NCBI GenBank assembly: GCA_025964555.1
Contig: JAOPYQ010000046.1
Span: forward strand, 1-57,223
DNA from: Thermoleophilia bacterium
Lineage (GTDB): Bacteria > Actinomycetota > Thermoleophilia > Gaiellales > SKUG01
Direction of reading: 5' to 3'
DNA: 57,223 nt
Shown here: positions 36,266 to 44,334 of the stretch, piece by piece
Layout of the letters: each line of letters opens with the position of its first letter
How positions within the stretch are numbered: position 1 is the stretch's first letter
The notes under the pieces: generated by a model
What the model saw: the letters and a program-made list of their open reading frames with translations, nothing else
What the model was told of the DNA's origin: nothing
The model's database searches: none
Program-made: the position numbers and the translations under genes

Positions 36266-36985
36266 ATGACAGACATCCCCCCCACCGAGATGGCACCAGA
36301 GGGCATGACCGCTGAAGGCGGCGGCGCGATGGTCGAGGACCCGACGATGGTCGCGGTCCGCACTGCCGCAGCGAAGCTCGAGCTGCTGAGCCCCGACACG
36401 CGCGAGACGGTGCTCGCCAAGATGGACGCGACGATCGCGCAGCGCATCCGCGACTACATCGCCTCGCAGCCCGACAACCGGCCGCACGGACAGTTCTCCA
36501 CCGACGTCGCGACGCGACGCCAGATGATCCACGAGATGGCCGATCGCGTGCACCAGCGCCGCACGGCCGAGGCAGACCAGCTCGTCGAACACATGGCGCA
36601 CGTGCCCGTGATGGCCGGCGACGTCGCCATGGGCGGCGCGCCCGGGCACGGCGGCGCACCGGCCGACCCGCTCGACCGGCTCCGCGAGCTGCATCCCGCA
36701 GCGATCGCGCGGGCAATGCAGGGCGAGCGCGCCGAGGCGTGGGCGATCGTGCTCGATCGGCTCGACCCGAATGCGCGGGCCGCACTGCAGCTGTACCTGG
36801 ACGCGACGGCACGCACGGCGATCGAGGATGCACGCATGCGACAGGCCGAGCTGCAGGTGACCGCGCCCGCACTGCTGGCGACGGTCGTCGCGGCGATCGC
36901 GCGAACCGTCGTTCCGCGTGCGATGCGCGAGCACCACCAGCTGTTGAGCACCACGCCGCTGGCGTGGACGGGGATGCCCGCGTGA
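36266..36985 (+). CDS. FliG-like rotor protein lacking a torque domain (probable)
   Basis: A 239-residue protein in the usual fliG position between fliF and fliH. Residues 135-185 (LRELHPAAIARAM, AWAIVLDRLDPNARAAL) resemble the FliG middle domain around its EHPQ motif. Residues 29-66 (AAKLELLSPDTRETVLAKMDATIAQRIRDYI) resemble an armadillo-type FliG helix set. FliG proteins are about 330 residues; here the sequence ends soon after the middle domain, without the charged C-terminal helix that meets MotA. Start 36266 is annotated from MTDIPP. It may be a diverged FliG or an adaptor, with the torque part encoded elsewhere. Confidence 0.55.
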   Translation: MTDIPPTEMAPEGMTAEGGGAMVEDPTMVAVRTAAAKLELLSPDTRETVLAKMDATIAQRIRDYIASQPDNRPHGQFSTDVATRRQMIHEMADRVHQRRTAEADQLVEHMAHVPVMAGDVAMGGAPGHGGAPADPLDRLRELHPAAIARAMQGERAEAWAIVLDRLDPNARAALQLYLDATARTAIEDARMRQAELQVTAPALLATVVAAIARTVVPRAMREHHQLLSTTPLAWTGMPA

Positions 36986-37016
36986 GCGCAGGGCCGATCA
37001 CGGGTACGGTGACGAC

Positions 37017-37733
37017 ATGGCGCGTGTGATCAAGGGCAATACGTTCGACGACGGGCAGTTTCCGATGCCAGCAGACCCGCGTGGGAACGCGGGCGCCGAG
37101 CAGGCACCCGATCCGGCATTCGCCGGCGTCGAGCCGGCGGAGCTGCAGCACACCCTCGGGGAGCTGCAGCAGATCGTGGGCATGGTCCACGGCATGCGCC
37201 CCGCGGTGCAGGAGCTCGCGGAGACGCTGCGCTCGGGCGCACGCGAGCAGGGCTATCAGGAAGGCATCGCGCGGGCCCAGGCCGAGGTGCAGTCGCAGCT
37301 GCTCGAGGTGATGGGTGCGCTCACGTCTGCGCAGCAGGAGCGACACCGGCTCGCGCAGCAGCACGAAGGTGCCCTCGCGGACCTGGCACTGCAGATCGCG
37401 CGCAAGGTGGTCGGCGCGCACCTGGAGGCCGATCCGACGCTCGTCTCCCGCATCGTGCAGAGCGCGATCTCGGACCTCGAGCCATCGACCGCGCTCGAAG
37501 TTCGCGTGAACCCGCACGACCTGGCAGCCGTGGAGGCGTCGCGTCGCGAGATCGAGCGGCTCGTCTCCGGTGGCGGTCGCGTCGACATCATCGCGGATGA
37601 ACACGTCGACAACGGCGGCGTCGTGCTCGTGTCGCCCGTCGGTGAGGTCGACGCACGCATCGCGACGAAGCTCTCGGTGCTCGAGACCGCGTTCACCGCG
37701 CAGCGCCGCGCGCTCGTCGAGCGCGGCGAGTAG
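37017..37733 (+). CDS. fliH: Flagellar export regulator FliH
   Basis: A 238-residue FliH, the dimeric stator that holds the FliI ATPase at the export gate. A disordered N-terminus is followed by a helical coiled region with GYQEGIARAQAE (about 79-90), typical of the family, and a C-terminal domain with LALQIARKVVGAHLEADP and the end pattern NGGVVLVSPVGEVDARIATKL, which is shared with V/F-type ATPase E subunits. TACGGT 6 nt before the ATG might be an internal leaderless promoter. It is the last gene of its block. Confidence 0.9.
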   Translation: MARVIKGNTFDDGQFPMPADPRGNAGAEQAPDPAFAGVEPAELQHTLGELQQIVGMVHGMRPAVQELAETLRSGAREQGYQEGIARAQAEVQSQLLEVMGALTSAQQERHRLAQQHEGALADLALQIARKVVGAHLEADPTLVSRIVQSAISDLEPSTALEVRVNPHDLAAVEASRREIERLVSGGGRVDIIADEHVDNGGVVLVSPVGEVDARIATKLSVLETAFTAQRRALVERGE

Positions 37734-37745
37734 TTCTCGACTGCC

Positions 37746-37907
37746 CTAGAGGTTGTGGCCAAAACTCTGTGCGGCGCGAGTCGGCTGCGAACCGTCGCGC
37801 TGCTGCGTCCTCGGAAATCGACGGACTACCGTCCGCCTCATTCCTCGTCCTTGCATCGCTCGGTCCTCGCCGCCTCGCCACCGCGACGTTGTGGCCACAA
37901 CCTCTAG
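37746..37907. repeat. 162-bp element bounded by 16-bp inverted repeats
   Basis: CTAGAGGTTGTGGCCA (37746-37761) is repeated inverted and perfectly at 37892-37907. The right copy lies in a 14-bp palindrome GTTGTGG-CCACAAC (37888-37901), and the left copy is part of an imperfect one. The 130-bp interior has no gene. The right end supplies the ogt stop codon. No target-site duplication is obvious. It may be a miniature mobile element, a bidirectional terminator or paired operator sites. Confidence 0.7.
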
Positions 37908-38494
37908 CTGGCGAGTCGCGACTCATGGTCGAGCAGCCACTGCTTGCGCTCGACCCCGCCCAGGTAACCACCGAGCTGGCCGCCGGTTCGCAGCACGCGG
38001 TGGCACGGCACGACGATCGGCAACGGGTTCGTCGCGCAGCCGGACCCGACGGCGCGGATGGCGGTTGGCCGACCTGCGATGGCAGCGAGCTCGGCGTAGG
38101 TGCGGGTGGATCCGACGGGGATCGCCGGCAGGAGCGCGAGCACCTCGAGGCGGAACGGTCCACGCGCAAGTCGCATGTCGAGCGCCAGGTCGAAGGTCGA
38201 GCGAGCCCCGGAGAAGTACTCGTCGAGCTGCGTTCGCGCGGCATGGAGCACCGGGGTGTCGACCTCGAGGACGCGGCTGCCGATCGCCTGTGCCAGCTGC
38301 ACGAGCACCTCGTCGTGGTCCTCCACGTCGAACGCGACGCGCACGATCGCGTCGTCGACGGCGGCAACGAGCAGCGCGCCCACCGGGGTCGCGATCGTCG
38401 TGACCGCGACGTCCGCGAGCCCCTCTGCCACGGCGGCTGCCGTGAACGCATCGACTGCGCGAGCGCCGAGTGCATCGAATCCGGTCGCGGTCAT
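37904..38494 (-). CDS. ogt: Methylated-DNA-[protein]-cysteine S-methyltransferase
   Basis: A 196-residue suicide repair protein that removes alkyl groups from O6-alkylguanine. Acceptor C164 lies in IVVPCHRVLR, and the motifs VGSTRTYAELA and GRPTAIRAVGSGCATNP are those of the DNA-binding domain. There is no Ada regulatory domain. The ATG overlaps the stop of the ECF sigma gene (ATGA) and follows GGAGG. It is inserted, on the opposite strand, between fliH and fliI. Confidence 0.93.
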   Translation of the reverse strand: MTATGFDALGARAVDAFTAAAVAEGLADVAVTTIATPVGALLVAAVDDAIVRVAFDVEDHDEVLVQLAQAIGSRVLEVDTPVLHAARTQLDEYFSGARSTFDLALDMRLARGPFRLEVLALLPAIPVGSTRTYAELAAIAGRPTAIRAVGSGCATNPLPIVVPCHRVLRTGGQLGGYLGGVERKQWLLDHESRLAS

Positions 38495-39018
38495 CTTCCT
38501 GCCTCCAGTTCGTTTCGATCGACCAGCCCACGCAGTGCGTGGATGCCGTCCGCATAGCTGCGTCGCGCCGCGTCCTCGCTCGTCGCGAGCACCTCCGCCG
38601 ACCGGGCGTGCGAGAAGTCGAGCACGGCGCGCAGCACGATCGTCGCCCGCTGCATGGGCGAGAGCCCGGCGACTGCTCGCCACAACTCGTCCGCGTCGAG
38701 CGCGGCGAGCACTCGATCGTCCTCATCGACGACGGGCTGCTCCGGCAGCTCGCCGGTCGCGACCTCGCGGCCCCGCGCCCGGAGCAGGTCGAGTGCGGTT
38801 CGATGCGCGATCGTGAGCACCCACGAATCGAGGCGGCCCCGCGCATCTCGCGGCGGCCATGCTCGCAGCGCCTTGAGGAACGTCTCCTGGAAGCAGTCCT
38901 CGGCGTCGTCGGGACCGACCATGCCCACGAGCAGCCGCAGCACCGCGCCACGCTGGGCGGCGAAGAACGGCTGGAACGGAGGGTGGTGCTGGACGGGTGT
39001 CGGCGCCATGGGGTGCAT
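38491..39018 (-). CDS. ECF-type RNA polymerase sigma factor
   Basis: A 175-residue sigma factor with only regions 2 and 4. Region 2 is DAEDCFQETFLKALRAWPPRDARGRLDSWVLTIAHRTALDLLRAR (about 38-82), and region 4 is LSPMQRATIVLRAVLDFSHARSAEVLATSEDAARRSYADGI. No anti-sigma gene is adjacent. It is translationally coupled to ogt, as in actinobacterial sigma-methyltransferase pairs, which suggests control of a DNA-alkylation response. The ATG at 39018 was chosen; an in-frame ATG lies 9 nt further in. Confidence 0.85.
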   Translation of the reverse strand: MHPMAPTPVQHHPPFQPFFAAQRGAVLRLLVGMVGPDDAEDCFQETFLKALRAWPPRDARGRLDSWVLTIAHRTALDLLRARGREVATGELPEQPVVDEDDRVLAALDADELWRAVAGLSPMQRATIVLRAVLDFSHARSAEVLATSEDAARRSYADGIHALRGLVDRNELEAGR

Positions 39019-39087
39019 CCTGCCTGTTCAACGGGCGCCGTCGCGATTTCGTGAGGAATGCCTGCGACCTGGCCCGCTCGAGATCGC

Positions 39088-39118
39088 TTGCCAACGCCGG
39101 ATATGCGTCGCACACTGG
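39088..39118 (+). promoter_or_regulatory. Flagellar-type promoter of fliI block
   Basis: TTGCCA (39088-39093), a 17-nt spacer ending GTCG, CACACT (39111-39116) and GG; as sigma28 layout, TTGC-N15-GTCGCACA. It lies just upstream of the divergent ECF sigma gene and about 108 nt before the fliI start. Confidence 0.6.
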
Positions 39119-39225
39119 AGGTGCGGGCCCCACCCGCCGATAGGTCGTGCGTGCGCCCACGCGGGTGGTGCGCGCGATCGATCCGCACGTCGCGGATTCC
39201 CCACCCACAGATCGGCCCCCTCCAG

Positions 39226-40662
39226 ATGCAGCAGCAGGCACTCGACCCCGTGTCGCTCGACAAGTACGCGATGCTCGCGGGCGAGCTCAACGTGACCCGC
39301 GTGACCGGGCGCCTCGTCGGCGTCGCCGGCCAGGTGCTCGAGGCGGAGATGCCGCGCGCCGTCGTCGGGAGCCTCGTACGCATCGAGACGAACTCCGGCA
39401 ACCGCCTGCTCGCCGAGGTCGTGGGCTTTCGCGAGAGCAAGGCGATCCTCGCGCCGCTCGGCGACATCAACACCGTCCCGCAGCGTGCCCTGGTCACGAG
39501 CGAGCCCACGCCGCTGTCGGTGAAGGTCGGCCCCAAGATCCTCGGTCGCGTGCTCAACGGGCTCGGCGAACCGATCGACGGGCTCGGCCCGATCGAGGCG
39601 GAAGCGCTGTACCCGGTCAACCAGGTGCCGGCCGATCCGCTGCACCGCCAGGGCATCCACGAACCGTTCTTCACGGGCGTGCGCGCGATCGACGGCGTCC
39701 ACCCCATCGGCAAGGGCCAGCGCATCGGGCTGTTCGCGGGATCCGGCGTCGGCAAGTCGACGCTCATGTCGATGATCGTCAAGAAGTCCGCTGCCGACGT
39801 GGTCGTGTGTGCGCTCGTCGGCGAACGTAACCGCGAGGTGCGCGACTTCGTCAAGGACACGATGGGCGAGGAAGGCATGGCCAAGTCGGTCGTCGTGGCC
39901 GCCACCTCCGACAACCCCGCGATGATCCGCGTGAAGGCCTCGTTCGTCGCGACCGCGATCGCCGAGTACTTCCGCGACCAGGGCCTCAACGTCGTGCTGC
40001 TGCTCGACTCCGTCACCCGCCTCGCGATGGCGCAGCGCGAGATCGGCCTGTCGGCCGGCGAGCCGCCGTCGGAGCGCGGCTACACGCCGAGCTGCTTCGC
40101 CATCATGCCCAAGATCATGGAGCGCGCGGGCGCCGGGATCACCGGCACGATCACCGCGATGTACACGGTGCTCGTCACCGGCGACGACATGAACGAGCCG
40201 ATCGCGGACACGGCGCGAGGCATCCTCGACGGCCACATGGTGCTGAGCCGCAAGCTCGCGCACAACGGTCACTACCCCGCGATCGACATCCTCCAGTCGA
40301 TCTCCCGACTGCGCGGCGACATCGCCGAACGCGAGCATGTCGATGCCGCGATCGACCTGTGTCGTGCCTGGTCGACGTACCTCGATGCGAAGGACCTCAT
40401 CGACGTCGGCGCGTACGTGCCGGGGTCGAACCCCGACATCGACTGGGCGATCGGGATGCACAAGCCGATCGAGACGTTCCTCAAGCAGCGCGGCGACGAG
40501 CCCGTGTCGTGGGAGGACACGCTGGCGAAGGTGAAGGCGCTCATGGGTGGTGGACCGCCGCCGCCCACGATGGGCGCCGTCTCCACGCCGGGCCCCGCGG
40601 TTCCCGCGCAGCCGGCGGCGCCGGCTGACGATGCCAACGACGCGATGGACTGGAACTGGTAG
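39226..40662 (+). CDS. fliI: Flagellar export ATPase FliI
   Basis: A 478-residue F1-beta-like ATPase that energises flagellar protein export in the cytoplasm with FliH and FliJ. The P-loop FAGSGVGKST has K177. VVLLLDSVTRLAMAQREIGLSAGEPP holds Walker B and the FliI/YscN signature, and ERAG, DDMNEPIAD and LDGHMVLSR are conserved. A Pro/Ala-rich extension of about 30 residues follows the C-terminal domain. The ATG at 39226 was chosen from family alignment; the leader is C-rich and lacks a Shine-Dalgarno sequence. fliJ follows after 7 nt. Confidence 0.96.
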   Translation: MQQQALDPVSLDKYAMLAGELNVTRVTGRLVGVAGQVLEAEMPRAVVGSLVRIETNSGNRLLAEVVGFRESKAILAPLGDINTVPQRALVTSEPTPLSVKVGPKILGRVLNGLGEPIDGLGPIEAEALYPVNQVPADPLHRQGIHEPFFTGVRAIDGVHPIGKGQRIGLFAGSGVGKSTLMSMIVKKSAADVVVCALVGERNREVRDFVKDTMGEEGMAKSVVVAATSDNPAMIRVKASFVATAIAEYFRDQGLNVVLLLDSVTRLAMAQREIGLSAGEPPSERGYTPSCFAIMPKIMERAGAGITGTITAMYTVLVTGDDMNEPIADTARGILDGHMVLSRKLAHNGHYPAIDILQSISRLRGDIAEREHVDAAIDLCRAWSTYLDAKDLIDVGAYVPGSNPDIDWAIGMHKPIETFLKQRGDEPVSWEDTLAKVKALMGGGPPPPTMGAVSTPGPAVPAQPAAPADDANDAMDWNW

Positions 40663-40669
40663 CTGACCG

Positions 40670-41260
40670 GTGGCACGTACCTCCTTCAGATTTCGACTCG
40701 AACGTCTCCTCGATGTTCGAGTCATGCGCGAGAAGCAGGCGCAGCAGGAGCTGCAGGCGCGCCGCCAGCAGGTGATGGCCGAGGAGCACCGCCTCGTGGA
40801 GATGCAGCACGAGGAGGTCCAGCTGCGCGAGGAGCAGAAGCTGCCCCTCGCGCGCGGCGGCGACCTCTACCAGTTCCAGATGCGACGCCACTTCCTCGAG
40901 AAGGCGATCGTCGAGAACGTGCAGGGCCAGGAGCAGCAGCACGGCCGGATCCAGCAGGCCAAGGACGCGGTCGTGCAGCAGCAGGACGTCGTCAAGCAGC
41001 GCGGCATCGACGTGAAGGCGCTCGAGAAGCTCAAGGAGAAGCAGCGCGAGGAGCACCGCCTCGAGCAGCTGCGCGAGGAGGGGCTCTTCATGGACGACCT
41101 CGCCGGCCAGGGCTTCCTGCGACGCAAGAACATCGCCGCGATGGTCGCGGCCGAGGAAGCCGCCGCGCGCGAGGTCGCGCTGGAAGCTGCCCCTCCCCCA
41201 CCGACGACGGCACCGCTGCCGCCCGTCCAGACCGCAGGTTCCGAAGGGACGCGCTCGTGA
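40670..41260 (+). CDS. fliJ: Flagellar export chaperone FliJ
   Basis: A 196-residue protein, almost entirely a charged coiled coil. It starts with FRFRLERLLDVRVMREKQAQQEL, the typical FliJ opening, and ends in a Pro/Ala-rich tail. FliJ sits in the centre of the FliI ring and couples it to FlhA. The GTG start at 40670 is inferred from the FliJ opening. The usual length is about 147 residues; the extra part is the tail and a longer second helix. Confidence 0.85.
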   Translation: MARTSFRFRLERLLDVRVMREKQAQQELQARRQQVMAEEHRLVEMQHEEVQLREEQKLPLARGGDLYQFQMRRHFLEKAIVENVQGQEQQHGRIQQAKDAVVQQQDVVKQRGIDVKALEKLKEKQREEHRLEQLREEGLFMDDLAGQGFLRRKNIAAMVAAEEAAAREVALEAAPPPPTTAPLPPVQTAGSEGTRS

Positions 41261-41348
41261 CGAACCGACGAAGCGAGTACCGCGCGGCCGAAGGCCGCAT
41301 GGTCGAGCGAGGAGCGTTCGCACGGACGCCGACTGGAAGGAGACGTCC

Positions 41349-42089
41349 GTGAAGACCCCCAAGGCAGAAGGACCACAGGAGCCGAGCGGCGAGCATCGTC
41401 GCAAGCCCGACGGATCCCGACCGAAGAAGCGCAACGGCGAGCACGGACCCCTCGGGTTCGGAAGCGTCATGCGCGACGTGAAGGGCACCGGACACCCGGG
41501 CGCATCACCCGCCGGAGCCACGACGATGCCGGGCGATGGCACGGCCGCGCCGGCGCTCCCCGGATCCACCACGATCGGCATGCCGGGCTTCGATGCGGCC
41601 ATGCTGCAGGCGGCCCAGCTCGACGTGGGTGCGCAGGCCGCGATGAAGATGGGCGCTGTCGAGACGGTCGGTGAGCAGCTCGCCGACGCGACGACCGGCG
41701 TGCAGGACGCGACCGAGGCGCTGCAGGCTCAGGACAAGTCGGTGTCGTTCCAGGCGAACGTGCAGCCGCACGTGCCGACGCCGCTCGGTCGCATGACACC
41801 GGGCGCGCTCATCGAGACGGTGCTCGACGAGTCCCGCAAGCTCGAGATCGCGGAAGCGATGAAGGAGCTGCACGTCGAGCTCGAACCCGAGGACCTCGGT
41901 CCGGTCGTCGTGCGCCTGCGCAAGGGCCCCGACGGCAGTCTCGACATCTCCTTCCGAGCTCGCGAGGGCGAAGCTGCACGGGTCCTGGAGTCCGGCAGCG
42001 AGCTCCTGCGCTCACGCCTGTTCGATGCGGGTTTCGCGAAGGTGGCGATCTCCGTCGACCACGACGGCGAGCTGCAGCTCACGCGCTGA
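41349..42089 (+). CDS. fliK: Flagellar hook-length control protein FliK
   Basis: A 246-residue FliK. The N-terminus is basic then disordered (Pro/Gly/Ala-rich). The conserved C-terminal hook-length domain contains LHVELEPEDLGPVVVRLRKG, then VLESGSELLRSRLFDAGFAKVAISV (about 172-240). FliK measures the hook and switches FlhB specificity to filament export. The N-terminal ruler is short compared with enteric FliK (about 400 residues). The GTG start follows AAGGAGA. The 88-nt spacer after fliJ contains a small GCGGCC-GAA-GGCCGC hairpin. Confidence 0.85.
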   Translation: MKTPKAEGPQEPSGEHRRKPDGSRPKKRNGEHGPLGFGSVMRDVKGTGHPGASPAGATTMPGDGTAAPALPGSTTIGMPGFDAAMLQAAQLDVGAQAAMKMGAVETVGEQLADATTGVQDATEALQAQDKSVSFQANVQPHVPTPLGRMTPGALIETVLDESRKLEIAEAMKELHVELEPEDLGPVVVRLRKGPDGSLDISFRAREGEAARVLESGSELLRSRLFDAGFAKVAISVDHDGELQLTR

Positions 42090-42097
42090 ACTCGACC

Positions 42098-42742
42098 TCA
42101 GCCGCCGGTTCGGATCACGTCGCGGAGGCCCATGACGACCTCCGACGCGCGCTGCGCCCCGCGTGATGCGTGCCGACGAGCCTCGCCGACGTCGTTGCGG
42201 TCGAGCGCGCGCTGGACGTCGACCAGGTCTTCGATGAGGCCCGCGTTGACCGCGTTGATGTGGCGATCCATCTGCTCGCGGCGACTGAGGGCTTCCTGGA
42301 CGTTGACGAGACGAACCGACGCCTGGTGCTGCTCGGTTCGATCATGCGAGACCGACAGGATGTGGTTCGCATCGAGCCGGATCGCGACGACGTCGACGCG
42401 AACGTCGTACTCGAGGTCGCCGTACGTGCCGGTCAGCCGTACGCCTTCCTCGGTATATGCACGACCAGTGTCGAGCACCTCGACGTACCGGTCGAACAGG
42501 CCCACCTCGCGAAACGCCGGGATCACGTCGAACAACGCGAGTCCGTACGCCTCGGTGCGATCGGGCGAGGTCGCCGATGCAGCCAGGTTCGAATATTCGA
42601 TGCAGAAGTCCGTGACGACACCGTCTTCGCCGCGGATCGCGGAGACGATCGACGCGGAGACGGGGAGGTGCTCGAGCGCCACCGCCGCGAGCGGCATGCC
42701 GTCGGCCGAGGGCAGGGAGATGAGCTTCTCAAGCGGATTCAT
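42098..42742 (-). CDS. PAS protein with lone kinase-like dimerisation helices
   Basis: A 214-residue cytoplasmic protein. Residues about 24-140 form a PAS domain (ALEHLPVSASIVSAIRGEDG, VTDFCIEYSNLAA, ILSVSHDRTEQ). The last about 65 residues (REQMDRHINAVNAGLIEDLVDVQRALDRNDV...) resemble the dimerisation helices of PAS histidine kinases of the IND-VVQGL type. No ATPase domain follows and the expected phospho-site is unclear. It may be a sensor adaptor or a decayed kinase. It is convergent with fliK. The upstream region contains CGTCGATAAGG, somewhat like the flagellar -10. Confidence 0.6.
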   Translation of the reverse strand: MNPLEKLISLPSADGMPLAAVALEHLPVSASIVSAIRGEDGVVTDFCIEYSNLAASATSPDRTEAYGLALFDVIPAFREVGLFDRYVEVLDTGRAYTEEGVRLTGTYGDLEYDVRVDVVAIRLDANHILSVSHDRTEQHQASVRLVNVQEALSRREQMDRHINAVNAGLIEDLVDVQRALDRNDVGEARRHASRGAQRASEVVMGLRDVIRTGG

Positions 42743-42888
42743 TGCGAGCTACCCTAGCGAATATCGGACGGCGCACTCATGTCGGCACCCATAACCGCTC
42801 CTTATCGACGGCCGAGCCTCGTCCCCTCCGGGCCAGCCCGCTCGCCCCACGCTCGCATCACGCGCGGTCCGCGCGGCAGGCTAGCCGC

Positions 42889-43419
42889 ATGAATCTCGTG
42901 CCTGCCTTCCCCCGCCCTGCCGCGCTCCCGCCGTTCTCGGTAACGCCGGCGTTCGACCTCGCTCGCGACGCCGAGCGTCTCGACCGGTTGCCCCCCGAGA
43001 TCGAGGAGAGCGGCATCCAGCTGCCGCTCCGCTCCACCACGAAGTGGGGCGACGACCAGGAGTGGCCGATCGACGACTGGTACGCAAGCGCCTCGCAGTA
43101 CGACGAGCACTACCGCATGAAGCGCGACGGCCTCGTCGCCGCGATCGCCGGCGCACGCGAGCTCGCGAAGGGCACCGAGGCGGTCGCGGTCGTGCAGTCG
43201 ACCGACGGCGGGCGCTACCTCGTCCCGCTCGGTGTGTGGAACCCTGTCGACGAGAGCCAGCTCTCCTTCGACGACGCGGGTGGCACGCCGTACTTCCGCT
43301 CGAAGGCGGACAACGTGCAGCTCGGTCGAAACGAGGGTTCGGCGGATGTCGAGGCCGTGGTGTTCGGCGACGAGTGGATCAACCTGACCGGTCACCCGGT
43401 CCAGCTGCCGGCGAGCTGA
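42889..43419 (+). CDS. Hypothetical protein
   Basis: A 176-residue soluble, acidic protein without signal peptide or membrane segment. It is not recognised. It contains WGDDQEWPIDDWYASASQYDEHY in the middle and ends FGDEWINLTGHPVQLPAS. The ATG at 42889 is assigned because upstream sequence lacks protein character. It is convergent with the metallopeptidase gene; the two stops are directly adjacent (TGA|TCA). Confidence 0.55.
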   Translation: MNLVPAFPRPAALPPFSVTPAFDLARDAERLDRLPPEIEESGIQLPLRSTTKWGDDQEWPIDDWYASASQYDEHYRMKRDGLVAAIAGARELAKGTEAVAVVQSTDGGRYLVPLGVWNPVDESQLSFDDAGGTPYFRSKADNVQLGRNEGSADVEAVVFGDEWINLTGHPVQLPAS

Positions 43420-44277
43420 TCAGCTGCCGATGGCGCCGTCGCGGTCGAGGTCGACCTGCGTGATGCGCTCGAGCAGCGAGGTGCGCGCCGGGTAGGCGTC
43501 GCCGAACCAGAGCGCGTGCACGCCACCGGTCGCATCGGTGCGGTCCGCGAAGGCGTGGCCCTTGTGCTGCTCACTCATGAGCATGCGCAGCGCTTCGCAG
43601 ATGTCCTCGCCCCAGCGCCCGTCGGCATATGGCGTGATGCCACCCGGTGCCAGACGCGGCGTCCAGCGCGCCTTGCGCACGGGGTCGGGGACGTCCTCGA
43701 ACTCGATCGGTCGCAGTGCGCCACCCTTCGCCAGCGCGGCGATGTGCGCATCGTCGGAGTCCACGGCGCGGCGCCAGTCGCTCGTGCTCACCGGGAGGTT
43801 GTGGCCGAGCTCGTGGAAGAGCACGCCGTCGGTGTAGGGCTTGCCGCCGAAGAACGTGACCTGCCCGCCCCCGCCCGCCGCGACCGCCTGGAAGCCGGGG
43901 ATCCCGTATGCCTTCTCCCACTGCTTGTCGTAGCCGGTGTCCTGGCCGCGGTAGACGATGATCTGGCGCAGGCGTTCGGTGACGGCCTTCGGCAGCTGCG
44001 CGAGCTGCGCCCCGATGCGCGCGAGCACCTGGTCGATCGGGATCGGTCCGCCGAGTTCCACGAGCACTTCCACGCCCGACAGCGCTTGCGCGACGCCGCC
44101 CTGGAAGTGGTACTTCGAGCCGAACGCGAGCGAGCGATCGAACGCGGCGACCTCGATCGCCCGGTCGGCGGGCACGTGGTTGCCGCCTCGGCCTGCCCCG
44201 GCGTTCCAGCGAATCGGCTCCGTGACGAGAGCGAGCTGGGGGTGGGCGGGTGTGGCGACTGGCGCGGCGAGCTGCAT
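43420..44277 (-). CDS. Putative zinc metallopeptidase
   Basis: A 285-residue protein with a zincin motif HELGH in VLFHELGHNLPV (about 155-166), preceded by GGGGQVTFFGGKPYTDG. The downstream third ligand is not obvious; WGEDICEALRMLMSEQH contains Glu and His candidates. No clear signal peptide is seen. The family is unknown. TAGCCA 7 nt before the ATG suggests a leaderless mRNA. It follows the CapA-like gene in the same direction (57-nt gap). Confidence 0.55.
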   Translation of the reverse strand: MQLAAPVATPAHPQLALVTEPIRWNAGAGRGGNHVPADRAIEVAAFDRSLAFGSKYHFQGGVAQALSGVEVLVELGGPIPIDQVLARIGAQLAQLPKAVTERLRQIIVYRGQDTGYDKQWEKAYGIPGFQAVAAGGGGQVTFFGGKPYTDGVLFHELGHNLPVSTSDWRRAVDSDDAHIAALAKGGALRPIEFEDVPDPVRKARWTPRLAPGGITPYADGRWGEDICEALRMLMSEQHKGHAFADRTDATGGVHALWFGDAYPARTSLLERITQVDLDRDGAIGS

Positions 44278-44284
44278 GGACGGG

Positions 44285-44290
44285 TGGCTA
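44285..44290 (-). promoter_or_regulatory. -10 hexamer of metallopeptidase gene (leaderless)
   Basis: TAGCCA on the minus strand lies 7 nt before the ATG; no Shine-Dalgarno sequence is present. Confidence 0.3.
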
Positions 44291-44334
44291 CCCGGCCCGG
44301 ACCGGAATCGCACCCGGCGAGCGATCGGCGTGTG

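Noticed and set aside
34484-36937. Antisense frame of 817 codons under fliF and the fliG-like gene
   Set aside because: Arg/Ala/His/Leu-rich shadow with no domain; the plus strand carries clear FliF sequence.
37746-37907. Insertion sequence or integron attC site
   Set aside because: There is no transposase or integrase, no obvious target duplication, and the ends do not fit the attC consensus. It is kept as an inverted-repeat element only.
42743-42888. Flagellar-type promoter for the PAS gene (GTCGATAAGG on the minus strand)
   Set aside because: The -10 part is similar, but no TTGC/TTTA element lies at the required distance.
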